Positions 9,779 through 17,185 of a stretch of 33,042 bases of DNA are shown here, piece by piece (the first letter of the stretch is position 1; every line of letters begins with the position of its first letter). Under the pieces are notes generated by a model. It searched no databases. It was not told the DNA's origin and saw nothing but the letters and a program-made list of their open reading frames with translations. A program made the translations under genes and the position numbers. The stretch is from an uncultured Lentisphaerota bacterium (GTDB lineage Bacteria; Verrucomicrobiota; Kiritimatiellia; CAIQIC01): NCBI GenBank assembly GCA_903896925.1, contig CAITZM010000002.1, forward strand, positions 1 to 33,042, read 5' to 3'.

Positions 9779-9862
9779 GCAACGATATTGTATCTGTTAG
9801 TGGTGGTGGTTGCATTTATGAATAAACATATTTTTATTCTTAACTGTCTTTATTCCAGTATC
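9758..9862 (+). promoter_or_regulatory. Candidate activator-binding boxes upstream of amtB
   Basis: GTATC recurs four times in an AT-rich stretch, at about 9760, 9767, 9790 and 9858. Two copies are in TTGTATC (9758 and 9788), 30 nt apart. They lie 35-140 nt upstream of the sigma-54 promoter, where enhancer-binding proteins usually act. The classical NifA site (TGT-N10-ACA) was not found. Assignment is inference from position and repetition. Confidence 0.35.
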
Positions 9863-9895
9863 TAGCATCTCATTTCCCCGTCGAGCAGCTACGCG

Positions 9896-9912
9896 TTGGC
9901 ATCCCGGCTGCT
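9896..9912 (+). promoter_or_regulatory. Sigma-54 promoter of amtB
   Basis: TTGGCATCCCGGCTGCT matches the sigma-54 consensus: TTGGCA at the minus-24 element and TGCT at minus-12, with the diagnostic GG and GC separated by exactly 10 nt. Transcription would start near 9923, leaving a ~110-nt leader before amtB. The NifA-like activator encoded downstream and the nitrogen function of the operon support the call. Confidence 0.7.
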
Positions 9913-10033
9913 AATCCCCTTTCGCCGCGCGATGTGCGTGCGGCCGCCCGAACCAAGAAGCCGGGCGCAACGCAACTGCTGGGCGCAGCGCGGGAACCAC
10001 GCGGCGCCGGCGCAACATAAAAGGATGCCTGCA

Positions 10034-11482
10034 ATGAAGATGACTCGGTTCTGGAAATTAGCGCTGGCCGTGGCGATGACGACGGTGGTGGTGGGGAGCG
10101 CGTGGGCGCAGACCCCGGCCGCCACGCCGACCAACGCCCCCGACGCTGCTGTCGTGGCCGCGCCTGCGGTGCCCGCGACCAACGCCCCGGCGGCCACCCC
10201 GCCGCCGGTGCCGCCCACCGCGAAGGACGTCAACACCGGCGACAACGCCTGGGTGCTGATCAGTTCGGCGCTGGTGCTGCTGATGACGATCCCCGCGCTG
10301 GCGTTCTTCTACGGCGGCCTGGTCCGCCGGAAAAACGTGCTGAGCGTGCTGATGCAATGCTTCATCCTGGCCTGCGTCATCAGCATCCAATGGGTGCTGT
10401 TCGGCTACAGCCTGTCGTTCGGTCCCGACATCAAGCACTTCATCGGCGACTTCAGCTGGTTCGGGCTCAACGGCGTGAGCATGGATACGCCGCACTGGGA
10501 TCCCGTCACCGGCAGCTCCTACGCCGGCACGATCCCGCACCAATCGTTCATGATCTTCCAGATGATGTTCGCCGTGATCACGCCGGCCCTCATCATCGGC
10601 GCCTTTGCTGAGCGCATGAAGTTCTCCGCGTTCCTGGTGTTTGCCCTCCTCTGGACCACGCTCGTCTACGATCCCGTGGCGCACTGGGTATGGGGCAAGG
10701 GCGGCTTCCTCGGCGCGATGGGCGCGCTCGACTTCGCCGGCGGCACGGTCGTGCATATCAACGCGGGCATCGCCGCGCTGGTCGCGGCCCTGGTGCTCGG
10801 CAAGCGCATCGGCTATCCCGACCGCATGAGCCCGCCGCACAACCTGCCGTTCGCCGTGCTCGGCGCCGGCTTGCTCTGGGTCGGCTGGTTCGGCTTCAAC
10901 GCGGGCAGCGCCCTCGGCGCCGGCGGCCTGGCCACCAGCGCGTTCGTCGTCACCCATGTGGCCACCGCGGCCGCGGGCCTGACCTGGGCGCTGATGGACT
11001 GGTTCTTCAACAAGCGCCCGACGGTGCTGGGCGTCATCTCCGGCGCGGTCGCCGGCCTGGTCGCCATCACCCCGGCCTCGGGCTTCGTGACGGTCATGGG
11101 CGCGATCGCCATCGGCGTCGGCGCGGGCGTCCTGCCGTGGATCTTCGTGAGCATCATCAAGCCGAAGCTCGGCTACGACGACACCCTGGACGCGTTCGGC
11201 GTGCACGGCGTCGGCGGCACCTGGGGCGCCATCGCCACGGGCCTGTGGGCGACCAAGGCGGTCAACAGCGCCGGCGCGGACGGCCTGTTCTACGGCAACC
11301 CGGCGCAGCTGCTGATCCAGCTGAAGGCGGTCGGCATCACGATCGTCTACTCCCTCGTCGTCACCTACATTCTGCTCAAGGTGGTGGACGTGGTCATGGG
11401 CCTGCGCGCCGAGCCGCAAGCGGAGAAGATCGGCCTCGATCTGACCGACCACCGCGAAACCGCCTACACGGTGTTGGACTGA
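10034..11482 (+). CDS. amtB: Ammonium transporter AmtB
   Basis: A 482-residue Amt/Mep/Rh ammonium channel of the inner membrane. ATG 10034 follows AAAAGG; frames extending further upstream run into the sigma-54 promoter and are ruled out. A cleavable signal peptide (ending SAWA) is followed by an Ala/Pro/Thr-rich linker to about residue 62 and then eleven or so membrane helices from WVLISSALVLLMTIPALAFF. The twin pore histidines are present: VVHINAG (His241) and GVHGVGG (His391). A signal peptide before Amt is typical of Gram-negative versions. It is followed after 28 nt by a PII gene, the standard partner that blocks the channel under nitrogen excess. Expression is probably sigma-54 dependent. 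Confidence 0.96.
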   Translation: MKMTRFWKLALAVAMTTVVVGSAWAQTPAATPTNAPDAAVVAAPAVPATNAPAATPPPVPPTAKDVNTGDNAWVLISSALVLLMTIPALAFFYGGLVRRKNVLSVLMQCFILACVISIQWVLFGYSLSFGPDIKHFIGDFSWFGLNGVSMDTPHWDPVTGSSYAGTIPHQSFMIFQMMFAVITPALIIGAFAERMKFSAFLVFALLWTTLVYDPVAHWVWGKGGFLGAMGALDFAGGTVVHINAGIAALVAALVLGKRIGYPDRMSPPHNLPFAVLGAGLLWVGWFGFNAGSALGAGGLATSAFVVTHVATAAAGLTWALMDWFFNKRPTVLGVISGAVAGLVAITPASGFVTVMGAIAIGVGAGVLPWIFVSIIKPKLGYDDTLDAFGVHGVGGTWGAIATGLWATKAVNSAGADGLFYGNPAQLLIQLKAVGITIVYSLVVTYILLKVVDVVMGLRAEPQAEKIGLDLTDHRETAYTVLD

Positions 11483-11510
11483 ACGTAAACTGAAGTCATA
11501 GGAGACCAAC

Positions 11511-11852
11511 ATGAAATACATCATTGCCATCGTACAACCCGACCGCCTCGAAGAAGTCATGCAGCGGTTGGAGGAGAAGGAGATCCACCTCGTCACCGTG
11601 ACCAGCGTCATGGGGCGCGGCCGCCAGAAGGGCATCGCCGAGGTGTACCGCAGCCACAAGGAGGCGGGCACCTTGCTCAAGAAGATCAAGCTCGAGATCG
11701 CCGTCAACGACGCCTACCTCAAAATCGCGCTGGATGCGATCATCCAGGGCGGGCGGACGGGGCAGGTCGGCGACGGGAAGATCTTCGTGCTGAACCTGGA
11801 GGAAGTCATCCGCATCCGTACCGGCGAGACCGGGGGTCCCGCCGTCGGCTGA
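11511..11852 (+). CDS. glnK: PII nitrogen regulatory protein (GlnK type)
   Basis: A 113-residue PII signalling protein that senses 2-oxoglutarate and adenine nucleotides and gates AmtB. AGGAGA precedes ATG 11511. Length matches the family. The T-loop GRGRQKGIAEVYRSHKEAG aligns without gaps to E. coli GlnB: Tyr46 is kept, but position 51, the uridylylated tyrosine, is Glu. The C-terminal signature TGQVGDGKIFVL and VIRIRTGETG is intact, so ligand binding should be normal. Linkage to amtB makes GlnK the best name. Lack of Tyr51 suggests control by ligand binding alone rather than by GlnD uridylylation. Confidence 0.95.
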   Translation: MKYIIAIVQPDRLEEVMQRLEEKEIHLVTVTSVMGRGRQKGIAEVYRSHKEAGTLLKKIKLEIAVNDAYLKIALDAIIQGGRTGQVGDGKIFVLNLEEVIRIRTGETGGPAVG

Positions 11853-11860
11853 AGTCACCC

Positions 11861-11889
11861 GCGGGCCGGCCGCAACCCGGCCGGCCCGC
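11861..11889 (+). promoter_or_regulatory. Strong 12-bp hairpin between PII and barrel genes
   Basis: GCGGGCCGGCCG, loop CAACC, CGGCCGGCCCGC forms a perfect 12-bp GC stem with a 5-nt loop, nine bases after the PII stop. No T-run follows, so it is unlikely to be a full intrinsic terminator. It may protect the upstream mRNA end or reduce read-through. Confidence 0.55.
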
Positions 11890-11916
11890 ATCACTCAACA
11901 AAGAAAGCAACAAACC

Positions 11917-12741
11917 ATGAACGCAAAACTAAGCCAGCTCGCTCTCGCCGGAGTCGCCGCCCTGACGGTCTCCGCCGGCCTCGCCCGCGCCGAGGACGCC
12001 AAAGTCGCCGCCTCGCTCGATGTGCCCGTGCTGTCCGCCTACGTGTGGCGCGGCCAGGTCCTCAACGACAAGCCCGTGGTGGAACCCAGCCTGACGGTGT
12101 CGAAGAGCGGGTTCTCGCTGAACGCCTGGGCGAACTACAACGTGAACAACTCCTATGCGGGCAACGCGCAGGACAACAAGCGCGACTTCAGCGAGGTGGA
12201 CCTGACGGCGTCGTACGCCACCACGGTCGGCAGCACCAACTGCCCCATCGCGCTCGGCGGCGGGTTCGTGCAGTACCTGTTCCCGAACCAGACGCTGACG
12301 ACGGGCGAGGGGAGCAACGCCGTGAGCAAGGCGTATCCGGGCTCGCACGAGATCTACGGCACGATCGGGCTGCCCAGCCTGTTCCTGGCGCCGACGCTGA
12401 CGGTCTATTATGACTTCGACGCCGCGGACGGGGTGTACGCGAACCTGGCGTTCAGCCAGAGCTTCGAGCTGGTGAAGGACACCGCCTCGCTGGTGGCCTC
12501 CGCCTCGCTCGGGTTCGGCAGCAAGAAGTACAACGAGTACTACTTCGCCGAGAGCAAGAGCGCGCTGAACGATCTCGTGCTCGGCCTGGCCGTGCCCGTC
12601 ACGCTGCCCGCCGGCTGGACGCTCAAGCCCATGCTGCAGTACGTGACGCTGCCGGACAGCGCGATCGGCGACGGCGCCGAGGCGCTCTACGGTCACAAGT
12701 CCCGCCTCGTCGGGAGCCTGACCGCCAGCTACGCCTTCTGA
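11917..12741 (+). CDS. Outer-membrane beta-barrel protein (TorF-like putative porin)
   Basis: A 274-residue exported protein. The signal peptide MNAKLSQLALAGVAALTVSAGLARA is followed by alternating beta-strand pattern throughout, with segments such as SAYVWRGQVLNDKPVVEPSL and LNAWANYNVNN typical of the TorF-like putative porin group. It ends in Phe (SLTASYAF), the usual C-terminal signal for BAM-dependent barrel insertion. Only two cysteines-worth of sequence (one Cys, TNCPIA) is seen, with no enzymatic motif. It lies in the amtB-glnK transcription unit and is followed by a terminator, so it may help small nitrogen compounds cross the outer membrane. That role is inferred from position. Confidence 0.75.
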   Translation: MNAKLSQLALAGVAALTVSAGLARAEDAKVAASLDVPVLSAYVWRGQVLNDKPVVEPSLTVSKSGFSLNAWANYNVNNSYAGNAQDNKRDFSEVDLTASYATTVGSTNCPIALGGGFVQYLFPNQTLTTGEGSNAVSKAYPGSHEIYGTIGLPSLFLAPTLTVYYDFDAADGVYANLAFSQSFELVKDTASLVASASLGFGSKKYNEYYFAESKSALNDLVLGLAVPVTLPAGWTLKPMLQYVTLPDSAIGDGAEALYGHKSRLVGSLTASYAF

Positions 12742-12769
12742 GTCTGCAGTTTCAAGGCCGCAAGGCCGG

Positions 12770-12811
12770 CCCCGCGACGAGACCGCCCTCCCGTCGCGGG
12801 GCTTTCTTTTT
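12770..12811 (+). terminator. Intrinsic terminator of amtB-glnK-porin operon
   Basis: CCCCGCGAC (12770-12778) pairs with GTCGCGGGG (12793-12801), a 9-bp perfect stem with a 14-nt loop, followed by CTTTCTTTTT. It lies 29 nt after the barrel gene stop and separates the operon from the activator gene. Confidence 0.85.
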
Positions 12812-12876
12812 CCCGGCTGTGATCGCCCGGAAAACATCGACCTCAACTTCCCTGAAAAACCGCGAGGGATGAGAAC

Positions 12877-14481
12877 ATGAGCGCACAAACCTTGAAGGAT
12901 GCCCAGCGCGAGATACGGGAGCTGGCGCTGCTTTTCGATGTCACCCAGTTACTGAACCGGAGCCTCAACCTCGGCGAGGTGGTGGACCCGCTGCTGCAGA
13001 TGCTGGCCGAGCGCATGGGCATGCTGCGCGGCACCATCACCATTTTAAACCGCGAGACGGGGGAGCTGACCATTGACGCCGCTTACGGGCTCTCGTCCGA
13101 GGAGCGGGCGCGTGGCCGCTACAAGCTGGGCGAGGGCGTGACGGGCCAGGTTGTGCAGTCCGGCCAGCCGACGGTGGTCCCCCGGGTCTCCGAGGACCCG
13201 CAGTTCCTGGACCGCACCAGGACACGCCGCCGGGACATCGCCCGCGACCGCAAAGAAATCTCGTTCATCTGTGTGCCGATCAAGATCGGGGAGGAAACCA
13301 TCGGCGCACTCAGCGCCGACCGGCTGTTTGCCGATGACATCGCCTGCACGGAAGACATCCGCTTGTTATCCATCATCGCCTCGCTGCTGGCCCAGGCGGT
13401 ACGTCTGCGCCAGGCCGGGCAGGAGCAGGTGCGGGCCCTGGCGGAGGAGAACCTGCGGCTGCAAGGTGAACTGCTGGACCGGTTGATGCATCACCGGCTG
13501 ATCGGTAATTCCAGCGCCCTGCGGTCGGTCCTGCAGCAGGTGCAACAGGTGGCGCCCAGCAGCGCCACGGTGCTGATCCGCGGGGAGAGCGGCGTCGGCA
13601 AGGAGCTGGTCGCCGAGGCCATCCACTGCAACAGCCCGCGCGCCTCCAAACCGTTCGTCAAAATCAACTGTGCCGCCCTGCCCGAAAACATCATCGAGAG
13701 CGAACTCTTCGGCCATGAAAAAGGCGCTTTCACGGGGGCCGTGGCGGCGCGGAAGGGGCGCTTTGAAATGGCGCACAACGGCACCATCTTTCTCGACGAA
13801 ATCGGCGACCTTTCGCCTGCCACCCAGATCAAGTTGCTGCGCGTCCTGCAGGAGCGGGAGTTCGAGCGGCTGGGCAGCAACCAGACGGTGGCCGTGGATG
13901 TCCGGGTGCTGGCCGCCACCAACCGGTCCCTGGAGGGGCTGATGCGGGACGGGAAATTCCGCGAAGATCTTTATTACCGTCTCAACATCTTCCCCATCTT
14001 CATCCCGCCGCTGCGCGAGCGCAAGCCCGACATCCTGCCCCTCGCCGACCATTTTATCGGCAAGTACAACCAGGCGGACCACAAGCAGGTTCAGCGCATC
14101 TGCCAGACCGCCCTTGATCTGCTGGTCAATCACCACTGGCCGGGCAATGTGCGTGAGCTGGAAAATTGCATGGAGCGGGCGGTCCTGCTGGCCACCGATG
14201 GCGTGATCCACGGCTACCACCTGCCGCCCTCCCTGCAGCAGGCCACCGCCAGCGGCTCGGCGCTGTCCGGGAAACTGGAGACCATGCTGCATACCTTGGA
14301 GCAGGAAATGATCACCGATGCCTTGCAGGCCCATCACGGCAACATGGCCGCGGCCGCCCGCGCCCTGGGCCTGACCGAGCGCATCATGGGCCTGCGCATA
14401 CACAGGCACGGGATTGATCCCGAACGCTTCAAAAGACATCGTGTGAGGGCCGGTTGTCGGGGAGAGCTGGGGGCTGGGTAG
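12877..14481 (+). CDS. NifA-like sigma-54-dependent transcriptional activator
   Basis: A 534-residue enhancer-binding protein. An N-terminal GAF domain (~25-170) is followed by a sigma-54 AAA+ domain with Walker A GESGVGKE at ~236, the sigma-54-contacting GAFTGA loop at 283-288, and Walker B IFLDEIGDL. A C-terminal Fis-type helix-turn-helix follows (MAAAARALGLTERIMGLRI), whose sequence is distinctly NifA-like. The interdomain linker lacks the CX4C motif of oxygen-sensitive NifA proteins. No nif structural genes are in the window; the preceding operon has a sigma-54 promoter, making amtB-glnK-porin the likely target. A GAGGGA sequence precedes ATG 12877. NifA orthology versus a general nitrogen activator cannot be settled here. 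Confidence 0.9.
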   Translation: MSAQTLKDAQREIRELALLFDVTQLLNRSLNLGEVVDPLLQMLAERMGMLRGTITILNRETGELTIDAAYGLSSEERARGRYKLGEGVTGQVVQSGQPTVVPRVSEDPQFLDRTRTRRRDIARDRKEISFICVPIKIGEETIGALSADRLFADDIACTEDIRLLSIIASLLAQAVRLRQAGQEQVRALAEENLRLQGELLDRLMHHRLIGNSSALRSVLQQVQQVAPSSATVLIRGESGVGKELVAEAIHCNSPRASKPFVKINCAALPENIIESELFGHEKGAFTGAVAARKGRFEMAHNGTIFLDEIGDLSPATQIKLLRVLQEREFERLGSNQTVAVDVRVLAATNRSLEGLMRDGKFREDLYYRLNIFPIFIPPLRERKPDILPLADHFIGKYNQADHKQVQRICQTALDLLVNHHWPGNVRELENCMERAVLLATDGVIHGYHLPPSLQQATASGSALSGKLETMLHTLEQEMITDALQAHHGNMAAAARALGLTERIMGLRIHRHGIDPERFKRHRVRAGCRGELGAG

Positions 14482-14586
14482 GATCGAGTCGCGGGGCGGG
14501 TTTTGGGCTTGGCTGATCACCGACCTGACAGGCCCAGAGATCGGAGCACTCCGACCACCGCTCTGCAAAGCCCGCGAGCCGGCGTG

Positions 14587-15933
14587 TCAATAGCGGCTGC
14601 TCGGCCGGCGGGGGGCGGTGTAATGCGGAGCGGTCTCCAGTTCCAAGGCGCGCGAGTGGGGACGGGCGTTATACTCCTGCGCGTCGCGCGGTGCGGTGAC
14701 GGACGTGATGTCGCGGACGACGGAGACGAAGATGTTGCGCCGGTGGGCGATGGGTTGCGTGATATGCAAGGTGCGCACGGTGGCCCCGCCGCTGGTGCGG
14801 AAGACGATGTCGAAATCCTTGAGATCGGGCGGGCAGGGGACGCGTGCCACCTGCAACTGCTGCGGCAAGGTTTCCCAGCGGCGGACATCTGGTTCCTCCA
14901 GCAGCATGAGCGCCTGGAAGACCAGCATGCCAAGTCCGTCCTTCTGCTGCTCCGCCCAGATGGCGAGGGCGGCTTTGATTCCGATGCGGATGCCCGTCTT
15001 GATGGTATTGGCGAGCGCTTCCTTTTCCGCCGTCTTGCGCGCCAGCTCGCCGGTGTCGGTGAGCACATAGCTGCGGCCGAGGACGCGGCCTTGATGGCGG
15101 ATCTCGGCGTACATGGGGAACGAAAAGGCTGCGACCAGCCCCGGATTGGCGTCGCCCGGCGGCGTGCGGCCGGTGAGCACGAAGCAAACGAGTTCGGCCG
15201 TGTTGGAGCCGGACGGTGCCGGCGGCACGGGCTGGAGCTTGGGCAACAGCGGCGCCTCGGCATTCTTCGAGGAATTCGTAGCCGCGCTGGCGGGGTTCTT
15301 ATAGCTCACGCGCCCGGTGAGCGGATCGACCGCGGCCCGCGTGGCCAGTCCGTCGGCCTTGTGGTACTGGATCGTGGCGTTGGAGTCGTCGTCGATCATC
15401 GCGAGGCAGAAGCCGGCGAGATAGCGCGAGTAGGCGTCCTCGGGATAGTCGCCGCGCCGGTCGGGGTCGAGCGAACGGATGACGCGGCGGGCGCCCACGG
15501 CGGCGTTGTCCCAGTCGCCCCGCGCGAGGAAGTTGTGCGCATTGAAGGCTTCGAGCAGGGTGCGCTCGTAGGGCGCGCCGCGGAAATCCTGCACGCTGTC
15601 GTTGATGACGAGGCTGGCGGTGCCCTTGGAGGCGCTGATCGTCCAAAGGCGGTCGATCTCCTCGGCGGCGGCGATGTAGTCCTTGGCGCTCTCCGCATAC
15701 TCGGCGCGCTGCTGGCGGATGGTCCCGCGCTCCATGAGGAACAGGACCTTGTCCTTGGGGCGGGGAACGACGTTGGTCAGCGAGGCCTCGGCCTCGGGGA
15801 GCCGGCCGGCGTAGAAGTTCTGGCGGGCGCCGCCCAGCGGCGTGGAGCAACCGGCCAGCAGAGCCGGCAGCAGCGCCGCCGCGAGCAGCGCGGGGCGCGC
15901 CCTTGCCATTGCGCGCCGGAGATTACCCGCCAT
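14587..15933 (-). CDS. COG3014-type lipoprotein, LpoB partner
   Basis: A 448-residue lipoprotein: the signal peptide ends LLAGCS, a canonical lipobox. The first third is TPR-like and helical (FYAGRLPEAEASLTNVV... AEYAESAKDYIAAAEEIDRLW), followed by a Pro/Ala-rich stretch and a mixed C-terminal domain. It resembles the COG3014 family of periplasmic proteins, which are often encoded beside LpoB. It starts three bases after the stop of the LpoB-like gene, so the two are surely co-transcribed. Function is not established; a role in cell-wall synthesis or envelope assembly is inferred from the partner. No catalytic motif was recognised. Confidence 0.8.
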   Translation of the reverse strand: MAGNLRRAMARARPALLAAALLPALLAGCSTPLGGARQNFYAGRLPEAEASLTNVVPRPKDKVLFLMERGTIRQQRAEYAESAKDYIAAAEEIDRLWTISASKGTASLVINDSVQDFRGAPYERTLLEAFNAHNFLARGDWDNAAVGARRVIRSLDPDRRGDYPEDAYSRYLAGFCLAMIDDDSNATIQYHKADGLATRAAVDPLTGRVSYKNPASAATNSSKNAEAPLLPKLQPVPPAPSGSNTAELVCFVLTGRTPPGDANPGLVAAFSFPMYAEIRHQGRVLGRSYVLTDTGELARKTAEKEALANTIKTGIRIGIKAALAIWAEQQKDGLGMLVFQALMLLEEPDVRRWETLPQQLQVARVPCPPDLKDFDIVFRTSGGATVRTLHITQPIAHRRNIFVSVVRDITSVTAPRDAQEYNARPHSRALELETAPHYTAPRRPSSRY

Positions 15934-15936
15934 GCG

Positions 15937-16560
15937 TTACCATCCGATCAGCGGCTGGCTTTCCTTGCGCGCGAATTCCTGTTCCTTCGTCCAGATCAGC
16001 TCGCTGGTCTCCAGGTCCGTGATCTCGAAGGTCAGCTTGTAATATTTGACCAGCTGCTTGGAGATCCGCACCTGCTTCGGCGACTGCTGGTTCATCTCGG
16101 TGAACGAGCCGCTGATCATGTACTTCGCGCCGAGCTGCCGGCCGACGCGGGTCTGGGTCTCGGGCGTCGCATTGGCCGCCTGATAGCCCTGCTCCTTGAG
16201 CAGGTCGTCGCGCCGCACCTCGTTGATGAAGCGGACCTTGCCCGACTGCAGCAGGAAGGTGCGCACCTGGTCGGTGAAGTTCTTCATGTCCTCGAACTTC
16301 TGCGTGCGGTTCTGGATGCCGGCGATCATCACGATCGGCGGCTGCGGGGCGGTGGCGATGAACTTGCTGGCGAGGATGTCGTTCACGAAGCCCTGCGTCA
16401 TCTGCTTCATGTCCGTGTAGTCATAGTCCGCGTCCATGTGCTGCTTCTGGTTCACGTCCACCTCGGCCACCGAGGCGCGGAACATGGCGCAGCCGCTGCT
16501 CGCGAGGAGCAGGGCGCTGCCGGCGACGGGTCCGAACCACTGCGCAAAACGTATCTTCAT
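15937..16560 (-). CDS. lpoB: LpoB-like penicillin-binding protein activator lipoprotein
   Basis: A 207-residue lipoprotein resembling LpoB, the outer-membrane protein that reaches through the periplasm to activate PBP1B. ATG 16560 follows AGGAGAT; an upstream in-frame start lacks a site. The signal peptide ends LLASSGC, a slightly relaxed lipobox. The family fold is visible in MTQGFVNDILAS, PIVMIAGIQNRT, KVRFINEVRRDDLLKEQGYQ, GAKYMISGSF and YKLTFEITDLETSELIW. It is the first gene of a two-gene operon with a sigma-70 promoter at 16584-16612. A direct PBP partner is not in the window, so the functional name is by family. Confidence 0.85.
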   Translation of the reverse strand: MKIRFAQWFGPVAGSALLLASSGCAMFRASVAEVDVNQKQHMDADYDYTDMKQMTQGFVNDILASKFIATAPQPPIVMIAGIQNRTQKFEDMKNFTDQVRTFLLQSGKVRFINEVRRDDLLKEQGYQAANATPETQTRVGRQLGAKYMISGSFTEMNQQSPKQVRISKQLVKYYKLTFEITDLETSELIWTKEQEFARKESQPLIGW

Positions 16561-16583
16561 ATTGATCTCCTGGTTGCGCGGCG

Positions 16584-16612
16584 AATATAGGCTGGTTCCC
16601 CGGCGCATTCAA
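16584..16612 (-). promoter_or_regulatory. Sigma-70 promoter of lpoB operon
   Basis: On the minus strand TTGAAT (16607-16612) and TATATT (16584-16589) are separated by exactly 17 nt. The minus-10 lies 23 nt before the start codon, leaving a short leader with an AGGAGAT ribosome site. Confidence 0.7.
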
Positions 16613-17185
16613 GCCCGCCGCGTCCGGCGCGTCCCAGGCGGGTGCGATTGCGGTTGGTGGACATTTACCGGGATCAGGGCGCGAAAGAGCCTGATCTGAG
16701 CGTGCCGAGAAGGGCGCAGATCCCCGCGGCATGGTGGTGGCGCCAATGCATGCCGGCCTGGTTGCATCGGCTGGCGATTTGAGGCCCAATGAGCACTGCG
16801 ATAATAACCACGCCGCTTCCTAGGCCTGTGGTGGGCCGAATATTTGCGACCCCGCCGTCTTACTACACCGAGCGTTCATCCGATGGAGGCTTGATGATTC
16901 ATCCGAGATCGAGAGTTAGTGAACCTCTGCTTTGGAATGTAGCAGGTGTTGGTTTCAAGCCCTTTTCATGGGTTTAAGCTTGAAGGCCGCCCCGCAGGGC
17001 AGCCGCCCGCGTGTAGGCCGGAATGGCATCGGCGCGGACTACTCTTTTATGAGTATTAATGGTGCTGTACGGAACCCCGGGCATCCCGCAGGATCAACCT
17101 AGTCGGTACTTTCCTTTTGTCCCGGATAAAAGGCAGTGTCGGACGGCGCGGATGGGGCTCAAAGAAAGAAACGAGGACGATGCTG
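16613..17185. other. Gene-free region upstream of surface protein
   Basis: No convincing gene is seen; the one open frame of about 60 codons has no family resemblance or ribosome site. Several small inverted repeats occur: TTCAAGC (16954-16960) with GCTTGAA (16978-16984), ACTC-N6-GAGT near 17040-17055, and CCTTTT with AAAAGG around 17112-17132. They probably form leader structures for the large gene that follows. No clear promoter was identified. Confidence 0.4.

Noticed and set aside
9896..10033. N-terminal extension of amtB
   Set aside because: It overlaps the sigma-54 promoter and precedes a clear signal peptide that starts at 10034.
12877..14481. Assignment as NtrC with a receiver domain
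   Set aside because: The N-terminus is a GAF domain; no phospho-acceptor receiver motif is present.
16789..16977. Small open frame upstream of the surface protein
   Set aside because: No ribosome site, signal or membrane segment, and it ends within an inverted repeat; not distinguishable from chance.
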